Shown one piece after another: positions 1 to 8,439 of a stretch of 64,000 nucleotides of DNA (position 1 is the stretch's first letter; each line of letters begins with the position of its first letter). The notes under the pieces are model-generated. The model was not told the DNA's origin and made no database searches. It was given only the letters and a program-made list of their open reading frames with translations. The DNA lies in the NCBI RefSeq assembly GCF_000176035.2, contig NC_015675.1:1550001-1614000 (forward strand), written 5' to 3'. Both the position numbers and the translations under genes were made by a program. The DNA comes from Mesorhizobium opportunistum WSM2075 (lineage in GTDB: Bacteria; Pseudomonadota; Alphaproteobacteria; Rhizobiales; Rhizobiaceae).

Positions 1-37
1 TATCGTCATGTTCCCTCCCACTTCGCGCGAGATCACC

Positions 38-826
38 ATGGGTTCCCTGTCTTCGAAGAATGCCCTCGTCACCGGCTCGACCAGCGGTATCGGCCTGGCC
101 ATCGCCCGCGCCTTTGCCGCCGAAGGCGCCAACGTCACCATCAATGGCCTTGGCGATGCCGCCGCGATCGAGCAGGAACGCGCCGGCATCGAGAAGGATT
201 TCGGCGTCAAGTGCCGCTATTCCGATGCCAACATGATGGATGGGGCTGCGGTGAGCGCCATGGTGCACGACGCCGAGGCCGCGTTCGGCAGTCTCGATAT
301 CCTGGTCAACAATGCCGGCATCCAGCATGTCGCGCCGATCGAGGACTTTCCCGACGACAAGTGGGAAGCGATCATCCGCATCAATCTTCTGGCAGCCTTC
401 TATGCCATCAAGGCGGTGGTGCCCGGCATGAAGGCGCGCAAATGGGGCCGCATCATCAACACGGCGTCGGCGCATGCGCTGGTCGCCTCGCCGTTCAAGT
501 CGGCTTATGTCTCGGCCAAGCACGGCATTGCAGGCCTGACCAAGACGGTGGCGCTGGAAACCGCGCAGGACGGCATCACCGTCAACGCGATCGCGCCGGG
601 CTATGTCTGGACGCCGCTGGTCGAAAAGCAGATCCCCGACACGATGAAGGCGCGCGGCATGACCGAGGAGCAGGTCAAGCACGACGTGTTGCTCGCCGCA
701 CAGCCGACGAAGGAATTCGTCACCGTCGAGGAGCTTGCGGCGCTGACGCTGTTCCTGTGCTCGGATTCAGCCAGGCAGATCACCGGGACGACCTTGCCAA
801 TGGACGGCGGCTGGACGGCACAGTAG
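38..826 (+). CDS. bdhA: 3-hydroxybutyrate dehydrogenase-type SDR
   Basis: A classical short-chain dehydrogenase of 262 residues. It probably interconverts D-3-hydroxybutyrate and acetoacetate with NAD in the cytoplasm, as in PHB turnover. The cofactor motif TGSTSGIG is at residues 12-19, followed by a VNNAG motif near 90. The catalytic Ser144, Tyr157 and Lys161 (YVSAK) are in place, and the C-terminus TLPMDGGWTAQ is typical of this subfamily. The start at 38 matches family length. An in-frame ATG at 8 would add ten residues, and neither has a strong ribosome site. The gene stands alone ahead of a phosphoesterase. The substrate call rests on overall resemblance. Confidence 0.8.
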   Translation: MGSLSSKNALVTGSTSGIGLAIARAFAAEGANVTINGLGDAAAIEQERAGIEKDFGVKCRYSDANMMDGAAVSAMVHDAEAAFGSLDILVNNAGIQHVAPIEDFPDDKWEAIIRINLLAAFYAIKAVVPGMKARKWGRIINTASAHALVASPFKSAYVSAKHGIAGLTKTVALETAQDGITVNAIAPGYVWTPLVEKQIPDTMKARGMTEEQVKHDVLLAAQPTKEFVTVEELAALTLFLCSDSARQITGTTLPMDGGWTAQ

Positions 827-896
827 AGGGTAGCCAGCGCGTTCCGTTTGCCGGCTGATGCCGACGGCGTCGGCAGGCAAGCCTACGGTCAGGACC

Positions 897-1661
897 ATGA
901 AAGTCATCCAGCTCTCCGATCCGCATCTGATGGCACCTGGTGGTCGCCTTTACGGCAGCGATCCGCTGGCGCGGCTGGATGCCTGCCTTGCCGATATCGT
1001 CAAGAACCACGCCGACGCCGAACTCGTGGTGATTTCGGGCGATCTCACCAATGACGGCGAGCGCGCCGCCTATGCGGCGTTGAAGGAAAGACTGGCGGCA
1101 TTCGCCCCGCCTTGCCGGCTGATGCTCGGCAATCATGACGACCGGGCGCTGTTTTTCGAGATGTTTCCGCAGGCGGCCGCCGAAGGGGGCTTCGTCCAGA
1201 GCGTTTTCGATGGCAGCCAAGGCCGCCTGATCCTGCTCGACACGCTGGACAGCGGACATGTCGAGGGCAGGCTATGTCAAGCGCGTCTCGACTGGCTCGA
1301 CGAACGGCTGCAAGAAGCTCGAGACCGGTCGGTCCTCCTGTTCATGCATCACCCGCCGTTCCGGATACAGATTCCGGTGCTCGACGAGGTCAGGCTCGCC
1401 GGCGCCGATATCTTCCATGACGTCCTGTCGCGCCACGGCAATGTCCGCCACATCTTCGCCGGCCACGTTCACCGGCTGATCGCCGGCAGCTGGCGCGGCA
1501 TCCCGGTCAGCACGCTGCGCAGCACCAACCACCAGACGGCGCTCGATTTTTCGGAAAGCTGGAGCCTGGGTCACGAACCGCCCGCCTATGCCGTGATCCT
1601 CATCGACGCCGATGGGGTGGTCGTGCATTTCCACGATTTTCCCCTTGCCGGCGGCATCTGA
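897..1661 (+). CDS. metallophosphoesterase, CpdA/Icc type
   Basis: A calcineurin-like phosphoesterase of 254 residues. All metal-binding blocks of the class III cyclic-nucleotide phosphodiesterases are visible in order: LSDPHL near the N-terminus, GDLTNDG, GNHDD, MHHPP and AGHVHR. Hydrolysis of 3',5'-cAMP or a related phosphodiester in the cytoplasm is the likely reaction, though this fold also includes phospholipid and nucleotide hydrolases. The ATG at 897 was chosen because it opens directly into the first motif; an upstream ATG at 858 would add an unlikely basic tail. It follows bdhA by 70 bases with no obvious functional link. Confidence 0.75.
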   Translation: MKVIQLSDPHLMAPGGRLYGSDPLARLDACLADIVKNHADAELVVISGDLTNDGERAAYAALKERLAAFAPPCRLMLGNHDDRALFFEMFPQAAAEGGFVQSVFDGSQGRLILLDTLDSGHVEGRLCQARLDWLDERLQEARDRSVLLFMHHPPFRIQIPVLDEVRLAGADIFHDVLSRHGNVRHIFAGHVHRLIAGSWRGIPVSTLRSTNHQTALDFSESWSLGHEPPAYAVILIDADGVVVHFHDFPLAGGI

Positions 1662-1942
1662 TCGAACTCCGTAGGGCTCTCCATACTGGAGACGGTCCGC
1701 CATCATGGCGATCGTTACGGCCATGGGGCCGGCCTGCTTGTTCCCTCCGTCGGGAAGCCCCGCCGACGCGCCTGCCTGTCGATATGCACCCGCCGTGCGG
1801 CTGCCGTTGCCTAGGGCGCCGCAGCCTCCGCGAAGGCGCGTCAAAAAGCACCGAATTTGGACATTAGTCTTGACAGGAATACAGATGTTCAATACCCGTC
1901 AAGCACTTGAACATGGCCTGCACTACGGGAGGAATGAGCGGT
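1662..1942. promoter_or_regulatory. upstream region of the oxidoreductase-E1-E2 operon
   Basis: A leader of 281 bases with no convincing gene. Near its downstream end two short inverted repeats overlap: CTTGAC at 1869-1874 with GTCAAG at 1898-1903, and GTTCAA at 1887-1892 with TTGAAC at 1907-1912. They could be an operator for the operon. No regulator is adjacent, so this is only a suggestion. Confidence 0.3.
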
Positions 1943-3271
1943 ATGGCTTCCAATGTTTCATTGACGGGCCTTGCCCGCGATCTCGAGGAACGCGGCAAGT
2001 CGGGCAAGCCCATTCGTATCGGCCTGATCGGCTCCGGCGAGATGGGAACCGATATCGTCACCCGCGTCGCGCATATGTCCGGCATCGAGATCGGCGCGAT
2101 TTCCGAACTGAACCTGCCCGCTGCCAGCAGAGCGGTGGACATCGCCTTCCAGGAAACCGGCCACGCGCGCGAGGTGTCGAACGCGTCGGCGATGACGGCC
2201 GCCATGGAGGCCGGCAAGGTGGCGGTCACCAACGACGCCAACCTGGTCATCGACAATGATCTCATCGACGTCGTCATCGACGCCACCGGCGTTCCCGCCG
2301 TCGGCGCCGAGATCGGGCTGCGCGCCATGGAACACGGCAAGCACCTGGTGATGATGAATGTCGAGGCCGACGTCACCATCGGCGCCTATCTGAAGAGCGA
2401 GGCCGACCGGCTTGGCGTCACCTATTCGCTGGGTGCCGGCGACGAGCCGTCCTCCTGCATGGAACTGATCGAGTTCGTCTCGGCCATGGGCCATCCGATC
2501 GTCGCCGCCGGCAAGGGCAAGAACAACCCGCTCAACATCGACGCCACGCCGCCCGCCTATGAGGAAGAGGCCAGGCGCCGCCACATGAATGTGCGCATGC
2601 TGGTCGAATTCGTAGACGGCTCCAAGACCATGGTCGAGATGGCGGCGATCGCCAACGCCACCGGACTGGTACCCGACAAGGCCGGCATGCATGGCCCGGC
2701 CGCGACGCTCGGCGAACTCTCGAAAGTGCTGGTGCCGCAGAAGGATGGCGGTGTGCTGTCCAGGGTCGGCGTCGTCGACTACTCGATCGGCAAGGGTGTC
2801 GCACCCGGCGTCTTCGTCGTCGCCGACATGTCGCATCCTCGCATTTCGGAGCGCATGGAAGATCTGAAGATGGGCAAGGGTCCTTACTTCACCTTCCACC
2901 GTCCTTATCACCTCACCTCGCTCGAAGTGCCGCTGACCTGCGCCCGCGTCGTGCTCTACGGCAAGGCCGACATGGTGCCGCTGGCCAAGCCCGTGGCCGA
3001 AGTCTGCGCGGTGGCCAAGAAGGACATGCAGCCGGGCGAAAAACTCGATGCGATCGGCGAATATTGCTACCGTGCCTGGATCATGATGGCACCCGAAGCG
3101 CATGCGGCCCGGGCCATTCCCTGTGGCCTGCTGCAAGGCGGTTCGGTGACGGCGCCGATCAAGAAGGGCGAGCTCATCACCTATGCCAATGCGGCCCCGG
3201 CTCCGGGCTCCAAGATCGCCGAACTGCGCGCCCGCCAGGACAAGCTCGTCTATGGAACCGTTGGAGCCTGA
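1943..3271 (+). CDS. NAD(P)-dependent oxidoreductase with C-terminal SAF domain
   Basis: A 442-residue protein. It opens with a homoserine-dehydrogenase-like Rossmann fold (GLIGSGEMG near residue 30). It ends in an SAF/AFP-III-like region (MQPGEKLDAIGEYCYRAW through IKKGELITYANA). Proteins of this architecture are often annotated only as SAF-domain or homoserine dehydrogenase-like, and the substrate is unknown. The ATG at 1943 was chosen because GGGAGGA at 1927-1933 is well spaced from it; in-frame ATGs at 1907 and 1934 are worse placed. The gene ends two bases before E1alpha, so the two are probably co-transcribed. It may make the 2-oxo or diketone substrate that the E1-E2 complex cleaves; that is inference. 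Confidence 0.75.
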   Translation: MASNVSLTGLARDLEERGKSGKPIRIGLIGSGEMGTDIVTRVAHMSGIEIGAISELNLPAASRAVDIAFQETGHAREVSNASAMTAAMEAGKVAVTNDANLVIDNDLIDVVIDATGVPAVGAEIGLRAMEHGKHLVMMNVEADVTIGAYLKSEADRLGVTYSLGAGDEPSSCMELIEFVSAMGHPIVAAGKGKNNPLNIDATPPAYEEEARRRHMNVRMLVEFVDGSKTMVEMAAIANATGLVPDKAGMHGPAATLGELSKVLVPQKDGGVLSRVGVVDYSIGKGVAPGVFVVADMSHPRISERMEDLKMGKGPYFTFHRPYHLTSLEVPLTCARVVLYGKADMVPLAKPVAEVCAVAKKDMQPGEKLDAIGEYCYRAWIMMAPEAHAARAIPCGLLQGGSVTAPIKKGELITYANAAPAPGSKIAELRARQDKLVYGTVGA

Positions 3272-3273
3272 TC

Positions 3274-4302
3274 ATGGCTGGATTGAGCAAAGTCGTGGCG
3301 GACAGCCGCGCCAACCTGCCCTTCGTCTATCGCCAGTACAGCGCCGAGCAGCTCAAGCAGGTGCTCTACAAGATGTACCTCATCCGCCGCTTCGAAGAGG
3401 GCGCGGAGGAGTGCTACACGCGCGGCCTCATCCACGGCACCATGCATTTGTCGATCGGCCAGGAGGCCAGCGCCATGGGCATCTGCATGCCGCTTGGCGA
3501 GGATGACCAGATCACCTCGACCCATCGCGGCCATGGCCACTGCATCGCCAAGGGCGCCGAGGTCAAGCGCATGTTCGCCGAGTTCTTCGGCAAGACCACC
3601 GGCTACTGCAAGGGCCGCGGCGGCTCGATGCACATTGCCGATGTCGGCAAGGGCAATCTCGGCGCCAACGGCATCGTCGGCGGCGGCATTCCGATCGCGG
3701 TGGGGGCAGCGCTCTCCTCCAAGAGGATGAAAACCGGCAAGGTTGTCGTGTCCTTCTTCGGCGACGGCGCCAACAATGAAGGCGCCTTCCACGAGGCGCT
3801 CAACATGGCGGCGATCTGGAAGCTGCCCGTCATTTTCGTCTGCGAGAACAATGGCTACGGCATGTCGACGTCGACGGCTCGCTCGACCGCGGTCAAGAAC
3901 ATCGCCGACCGCGCCGCCGCTTATTCGATGCCGGGCGTCATCGTCAACGGCAACATCTTCTCCGAGGTGGCCGAGGCGTCCTACAAGGCCATCGAGCGTG
4001 CCCGTGCAGGCGAGGGGCCGACGCTGATCGAATCCAAGACGTACCGTCATCGCGGCCATTCCAAGAGCGACCGCAACCGCTATCGCACCAAGGAGGAGAT
4101 CGAGGACTGGATGTCGAACCGCGACCCGATCACGCTGTTCGAAAACGAGCTGCGCGAATTCGGCTTCATCGACGACAAGGGCATCGAGGCCATCCGCGAT
4201 GCGGTGGCGCGGGAAATCGCCGACGGCATCGAATTCGCCAAGGCAAGTCCGTCGCCGGACATCAGCGAGACCGGAAATTATGTCTATACGGAGCAGGCGT
4301 GA
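3274..4302 (+). CDS. thiamine-dependent dehydrogenase E1 component, alpha subunit (acetoin/pyruvate type)
   Basis: A 342-residue alpha chain of a heterotetrameric E1. It carries the thiamine-diphosphate signature beginning [15 protein letters not shown] and closed by the NN of CENNGYG. The phosphorylation-loop equivalent [12 protein letters not shown] and the late [10 protein letters not shown] block are also present. With the beta chain it would decarboxylate a 2-oxo acid, or cleave acetoin, and pass the acyl group to the lipoyl E2. Spacing from the SAF oxidoreductase is two bases, and its stop overlaps the beta-subunit start as TGATG. Acetoin versus pyruvate versus another substrate cannot be decided from sequence alone. 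Confidence 0.85.
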   Translation: MAGLSKVVADSRANLPFVYRQYSAEQLKQVLYKMYLIRRFEEGAEECYTRGLIHGTMHLSIGQEASAMGICMPLGEDDQITSTHRGHGHCIAKGAEVKRMFAEFFGKTTGYCKGRGGSMHIADVGKGNLGANGIVGGGIPIAVGAALSSKRMKTGKVVVSFFGDGANNEGAFHEALNMAAIWKLPVIFVCENNGYGMSTSTARSTAVKNIADRAAAYSMPGVIVNGNIFSEVAEASYKAIERARAGEGPTLIESKTYRHRGHSKSDRNRYRTKEEIEDWMSNRDPITLFENELREFGFIDDKGIEAIRDAVAREIADGIEFAKASPSPDISETGNYVYTEQA

Positions 4303-5300
4303 TGGACGCGATGGTGCGTGAACTGAGCTACGCCCAGGCGATCCAGGAAGCCATGGCGATCGCCATGGACATGGACGAACGCGTCTTCCTGATGGGCGAA
4401 GATATCGGCGTCTATGGCGGCGCCTTTCAGGTGACCGGGGACCTGGTCGAGCGCTATGGCGCGGACCGCGTGATGGACACGCCGATCTCGGAACTGGGCG
4501 GCGCCGGCGTCGCGGTCGGTGCGGCCCTCACCGGCATGCGGCCGATATTCGAATTCCAGTTTTCCGATTTCGCGACGCTCGCCATGGAGCAGATCGTCAA
4601 CCAGGCGGCCAAGATGCGCTTCATGCTGGGCGGCGAGGTTTCGGTTCCCGTGGTGATGCGCTTTCCCGCCGGCTCCGGCACCGGCGCGGCCGCGCAGCAC
4701 AGCCAGAGCCTCGAAGCCTGGCTCGGACATGTGCCCGGCCTCAAGGTCATCCAGCCGGCAACGCCCTACGATGCCAAGGGCATGCTATTGGCGGCGGTCG
4801 CCGATCCCGATCCGGTGATGATCTTCGAGCACAAGCTGCTCTACAAGATGAAGGGGCCGGTGCCCGAAGGTTATTACACGGTGCCGATCGGCAAGGCCGA
4901 TATCCGCCGCGAGGGCCGCGACCTCACCATCGTCGCCACCTCGATCATGGTGCAGAAGGCGCTCGACGCCGCCGCCATCCTGGAAGCCGAAGGCATCGAT
5001 GTCGAGGTCGTCGACCTCAGGACCATCCGGCCGATGGACAAGCAGACCGTCATCGACAGCGTCAAGAAGACCTCGCGGCTGATGTGCGTCTACGAGGCGG
5101 TCAAGACGCTGGGCATCGGCGCCGAGGTCAGCGCCATGATCGCCGAGAGCGAAGCGTTCGACTATCTCGACGCGCCGATCGTGCGGCTGGGCGGCGCGGA
5201 GACGCCGATCCCCTACAATCCGGAGCTGGAAAAGGCCACCGTGCCGCAGGTTCCCGACATCATCACCGCCGCGCGCGACCTCGCGAAAGGGGTTCGCTGA
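4302..5300 (+). CDS. thiamine-dependent dehydrogenase E1 component, beta subunit
   Basis: A 332-residue beta chain. The transketolase-like pyrimidine domain begins with [12 protein letters not shown], followed by [15 protein letters not shown] and the [16 protein letters not shown] loop. The C-terminal transketolase domain follows ([11 protein letters not shown]). It supplies half of the thiamine pocket in the E1 tetramer. The ATG at 4302 overlaps the alpha stop codon by one base, a sign of translational coupling; ATG 4311 is the alternative. The E2 gene starts four bases after the stop. Confidence 0.85.
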   Translation: MDAMVRELSYAQAIQEAMAIAMDMDERVFLMGEDIGVYGGAFQVTGDLVERYGADRVMDTPISELGGAGVAVGAALTGMRPIFEFQFSDFATLAMEQIVNQAAKMRFMLGGEVSVPVVMRFPAGSGTGAAAQHSQSLEAWLGHVPGLKVIQPATPYDAKGMLLAAVADPDPVMIFEHKLLYKMKGPVPEGYYTVPIGKADIRREGRDLTIVATSIMVQKALDAAAILEAEGIDVEVVDLRTIRPMDKQTVIDSVKKTSRLMCVYEAVKTLGIGAEVSAMIAESEAFDYLDAPIVRLGGAETPIPYNPELEKATVPQVPDIITAARDLAKGVR

Positions 5301-5303
5301 GAG

Positions 5304-6707
5304 ATGCCGACCGAAGTCATTCTTCCCAAGGTCGACATGGACATGGCGACCGGACAGATTTCGCGCTGGTTCGCCGAGGAAGGCGCGCACGTCAAGAAGG
5401 GCGACGTGCTGTTCGAGATCGAGACCGACAAGGCGGCGATGGAGATCGACGCCCCGGCCAGCGGCGTCCTGCGCGATGTCACTGGCAAGGAAGGTGTCGA
5501 TATCGCGGTGGGTGCGGCTGTTGCCTGGATCTATGCTGATGGGGAGGCGTATGGGGACAAGGCGCCAATCTCCCCCCTCGAGGGGGAGATGTCGGCGAAG
5601 CCGACAGAGGGGGTCGTCTCAGGAGGCACCGCTCCTGCGTTGAGCCCGGTCGAACCGACCCCACCCGACCGGCCTGCGGCCGGCCACCCTCCCCTCGAGG
5701 GGGAGGGGAAAACCCGCGCCACGCCTTTGGCTCGGCGCTTGGCTCGGGAAGCAGGCATTGCACTTTCCAATATCGCAGGCACGGGCCCATATGGCCGTGT
5801 TGTAAAAGCCGACATAGACGCCGCGCTCTCCTCCCCCCTCGAGGGGGAGATGTCGGCGAAGCCGACAGAGGGGGTCGTCTCAAGAGGCACCGCTCCTGCG
5901 TTGAGCCCGGTCGAACCGACCCCACCCGACCGGCCTTCGGCCGGCCACCCTCCCCTCAAGGGGGAGGGTCACGTGCTGCGTTTGTTCGAACCCGGCTCCT
6001 ACGAACTCGTCCCGCACGACAACATGCGCAAGACGATCGCGCGGCGCCTGGTCGAGGCCAAGACCACCATCCCGCATTTCTACCTGACGCTCGACTGCGA
6101 GCTCGATGCACTCTTGGCATTGCGTACGCAGATCAATGCCGCGGCTCCGGTGAAGAAGACCGAAAAAGGCGAGGCGCCGGCCTACAAGCTGTCGGTCAAC
6201 GACATGGTCATCAAGGCGATGGCGCTAGCGCTGAAGGCGGTGCCGGATGCCAACGCCTCATGGACCGAAAGCGCCATGGTCAAGCACAAGCATGCCGATG
6301 TCGGCGTTGCCGTGTCGATCCCCGGTGGCCTGATCACGCCGATCATTCGGCATGCGGACGAAAAGACGCTGTCCGTGATCTCGAACGAGATGAAGGACCT
6401 GGCAAGCCGCGCCCGCAGCCGCAAGCTGAAGCCGGAAGAGTACCAGGGCGGCACGACGGCGGTGTCGAACCTCGGCATGTTCGGCATCAAGGACTTTGCC
6501 GCCGTCATCAACCCGCCGCATGCGACGATCCTGGCGGTTGGTGCCGGCGAGGAGCGGGCGGTGGTCAAGAACGGCGAGATCAAAATCGCCACCGTGATGT
6601 CGGTGACGCTGTCGACCGATCATCGCGCCGTCGATGGAGCGCTGGGCGCCGAACTGCTGGTCGCCTTCAAGCGGCTGATCGAAAATCCGATGGGCATGCT
6701 GGTCTAG
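5304..6707 (+). CDS. dihydrolipoamide acyltransferase E2 with repeat-derived linkers
   Basis: A 467-residue E2. Residues 1-80 form a lipoyl domain with the lipoylated Lys43 in IETDKAAMEI. Residues about 138-175 are a peripheral-subunit binding domain (TPLARRLAREAGIAL). From about 232 to the end lies the CoA-dependent acyltransferase domain, with His440 and Asp444 of DHRAVDG. Both interdomain linkers, about residues 90-135 and 177-222, are translations of the same 139-bp palindromic DNA repeat in the same frame. The usual Ala/Pro-rich linkers are replaced by this sequence. All three domains look intact, so the protein should work. No E3 gene is nearby, so E3 is presumably shared with another complex. 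Confidence 0.88.
   Translation: MPTEVILPKVDMDMATGQISRWFAEEGAHVKKGDVLFEIETDKAAMEIDAPASGVLRDVTGKEGVDIAVGAAVAWIYADGEAYGDKAPISPLEGEMSAKPTEGVVSGGTAPALSPVEPTPPDRPAAGHPPLEGEGKTRATPLARRLAREAGIALSNIAGTGPYGRVVKADIDAALSSPLEGEMSAKPTEGVVSRGTAPALSPVEPTPPDRPSAGHPPLKGEGHVLRLFEPGSYELVPHDNMRKTIARRLVEAKTTIPHFYLTLDCELDALLALRTQINAAAPVKKTEKGEAPAYKLSVNDMVIKAMALALKAVPDANASWTESAMVKHKHADVGVAVSIPGGLITPIIRHADEKTLSVISNEMKDLASRARSRKLKPEEYQGGTTAVSNLGMFGIKDFAAVINPPHATILAVGAGEERAVVKNGEIKIATVMSVTLSTDHRAVDGALGAELLVAFKRLIENPMGMLV
5570..5708. repeat. palindromic repeat, copy 1, inside the E2 gene
   Basis: A 139-base element ending in matching arms (CTCCCCCCTCGAGGGGGAG at the left, CCTCCCCTCGAGGGGGAGG at the right). It contains inner palindromes such as TGTCGGCGAAGCCGACA and GGCCTGCGGCC. 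It lies between the lipoyl and E3-binding domains and is read through as protein. A second near-identical copy starts 261 bases later, exactly 87 codons. The arrangement resembles the mobile intergenic elements of rhizobia. Confidence 0.85.
5831..5969. repeat. palindromic repeat, copy 2, inside the E2 gene
   Basis: Second copy of the 139-base element, between the E3-binding and catalytic domains. It has the same orientation and reading frame as copy 1. I see only a few substitutions relative to copy 1: CAGGAGG to CAAGAGG, CTGCGG to CTTCGG, and CTCGAG to CTCAAG in the right arm. No indels break the frame. Confidence 0.85.
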
Positions 6708-6817
6708 GCCTCTTGCCAGCCGGTGTCGGATGGTGCGCCGGCTTACGGCGGAAATGACTTGTCAGGCGCCGACCCTTGACCCATCTTCTCTGTGGACCGC
6801 GATCCAGGGAGGCCAGC

Positions 6818-7186
6818 ATGCCCGCATTCGACCCATCTGATGTCAAAACCCTGTTTGGCAAGGTCATGGGCGCCTCGCCATCCGACATCAAGCTGGTGGC
6901 GCAGCGCCTGCACGACCATGCTTTCGAACCGCGCATGTCGGCGGAGGAGACGAAGCAGCTTGTCGCAAGCCTCGGCTACGACAGCCTGGATGCATTCTGC
7001 GCCGATATCGGCCTGCCCATGCATATCGCCGAGCGGTGGAGCCGTTTTGGCGTTTCCGGTGAGATGAAGCAGGTGTTCACGCTGCTGGCTGCCCAGCGCA
7101 AGCGGGTGGCCGAGGCGATCGCCGAGTTCGAATCCATGACCCATGTCGGCGTCGAGGATTTTTTGCGCGAACGCGGACTTATCTAG
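6818..7186 (+). CDS. hypothetical protein, 122 aa
   Basis: I do not recognise this soluble 122-residue protein. It has no signal peptide or membrane segment. It is rich in helix-forming residues, and the stretch DSLDAFCADIGLPMHIAERWSRFG looks like a helix-turn-helix or homeodomain-like fold. The ATG at 6818 follows AGGGAGG at a good distance, which supports the start. It sits between the E2 gene and the convergent SorC regulator. Its job in either system is unknown. Confidence 0.6.
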   Translation: MPAFDPSDVKTLFGKVMGASPSDIKLVAQRLHDHAFEPRMSAEETKQLVASLGYDSLDAFCADIGLPMHIAERWSRFGVSGEMKQVFTLLAAQRKRVAEAIAEFESMTHVGVEDFLRERGLI

Positions 7187-7204
7187 CTCGAACAGGAATC
7201 ACTC

Positions 7205-8176
7205 CTAGCCGCTTTTGGCCAGCAGCGCGGTCGCCGTGTCGCTGTCGGTGATCAGCACATTGGTGCTGACGGCCTTCAGCGCAGCGAGGATCGCGGCAAC
7301 CTTGCGTTTTCCGCCGGCGGCCAGCACGACATTCGGCACCTGGCCGACCATTTCGAGATCGATGGCCATGACGCGCCGATTGACCTCGTGGTCGACCAGC
7401 CGGCCCGCGGCATCGACGAAGTAGCACAGCATGTTGGCGACCGCGCCTTTCGCCTTCAGCGATACGATCAGCGACGACGGCACGATGCCGTGCCGGAAGA
7501 TGGTGGCGTCCGGCGACATGTCGCCGACCGTGAGCAACGCGATGTCGGCGGCGGCCGCGCGCTGCCGCACATCCTGCAGGGTTGGTTGCGCCCACAGGAG
7601 ATCGCGAAGCGAGGGATCGTCGACCGTCACCGGCGCAGTGATCTGATAGCTGTCGACCTCGAAGACATCGGCGACCTTGGCGGCGACGATCGACGGGTTG
7701 ATCCATTGCGAATGCGGCAGGCTGCCGACCAGCGCCACCACCGAGGCGCGCTTCAACTGCCGGCGGGCGAGAAAGCCCAGGCTGGCATGCAGCGTCGCGC
7801 CGCCGCCGATGGCGAGCGTCATGCCGTCCTGCATCTGCTCGCCGAGAAAGGCGGCGACGGCGTGGCCGATCGCCTTCTCCAGATGGTCCTGGGCCGAGGG
7901 TGTCGGAATGACGACCGCGGCGTTGAGGCCCCAGCGTTTCTCAAGCGCTCGTTCGAGCGCCACCTGCTCGGCGGTCGGCGCGTTGATCATGGTGACGACG
8001 ATGCCTTCGGCTGTGCAGGCGGCCAGCGTGCGCATGACCTTCACCCGGGAGACATCGAGCTTTTCGGCGATCTGCTCCTGCGTGAAGCCTTCGACATAGT
8101 AGAGCCAGGCCGTCTTCACGTTGAGATCCGACGACACCATCGGCAGGCGGGCCGGTCTGGGTTTTTGCGTGGGCAT
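7205..8176 (-). CDS. SorC/DeoR-family transcriptional regulator
   Basis: A 323-residue sugar-responsive regulator. A winged helix-turn-helix occupies about residues 25-55 (FTQEQIAEKLDVSRVKVMRTL). It is followed by the long SorC effector-binding domain (AIGGGATLHASLGF, LLTVGDMSPDATIF, VLAAGGKRKVAAILAAL). Family members bind phosphorylated sugars and act as repressors or activators. It is transcribed away from the importer at 8440, which suggests it controls that operon through the inverted repeat at 8288-8321. An effect on the E1-E2 operon downstream cannot be excluded. Confidence 0.8.
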   Translation of the reverse strand: MPTQKPRPARLPMVSSDLNVKTAWLYYVEGFTQEQIAEKLDVSRVKVMRTLAACTAEGIVVTMINAPTAEQVALERALEKRWGLNAAVVIPTPSAQDHLEKAIGHAVAAFLGEQMQDGMTLAIGGGATLHASLGFLARRQLKRASVVALVGSLPHSQWINPSIVAAKVADVFEVDSYQITAPVTVDDPSLRDLLWAQPTLQDVRQRAAAADIALLTVGDMSPDATIFRHGIVPSSLIVSLKAKGAVANMLCYFVDAAGRLVDHEVNRRVMAIDLEMVGQVPNVVLAAGGKRKVAAILAALKAVSTNVLITDSDTATALLAKSG

Positions 8177-8287
8177 GTCTTCTGGTCCCTCATCAGCCGT
8201 GGCCGGGCCGCGTTGTCCTCATCGGAGAAACGCCGGCCGGATGTCAACCGGATGCCGGGTTGCGGCATGCCGATAGTTGCACATCTC

Positions 8288-8321
8288 TGTTCATTTGTAA
8301 TTGACATTGTACATATGAACA
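8288..8321. promoter_or_regulatory. operator-like inverted repeat over a -35 box
   Basis: Arms TGTTCATTTGTA (8288-8299) and TACATATGAACA (8310-8321) are complementary at 11 of 12 positions around a 10-base spacer. The spacer begins with TTGACA, a consensus -35 box for the rightward importer operon; TATTTT at 8322 is a possible -10 at short spacing. Position and symmetry fit a binding site for the divergent SorC regulator. Confidence 0.55.
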
Positions 8322-8439
8322 TATTTTGTGGGTTTCACGCGCTGTGTCATCCACCAGTCATATGCGCCGTGCAGGGAGGAAGAGACGGGGAGCCGGCCAG
8401 GGGCCGGACCGGTCATGCACAGACAAGACAGGAGGTCTC

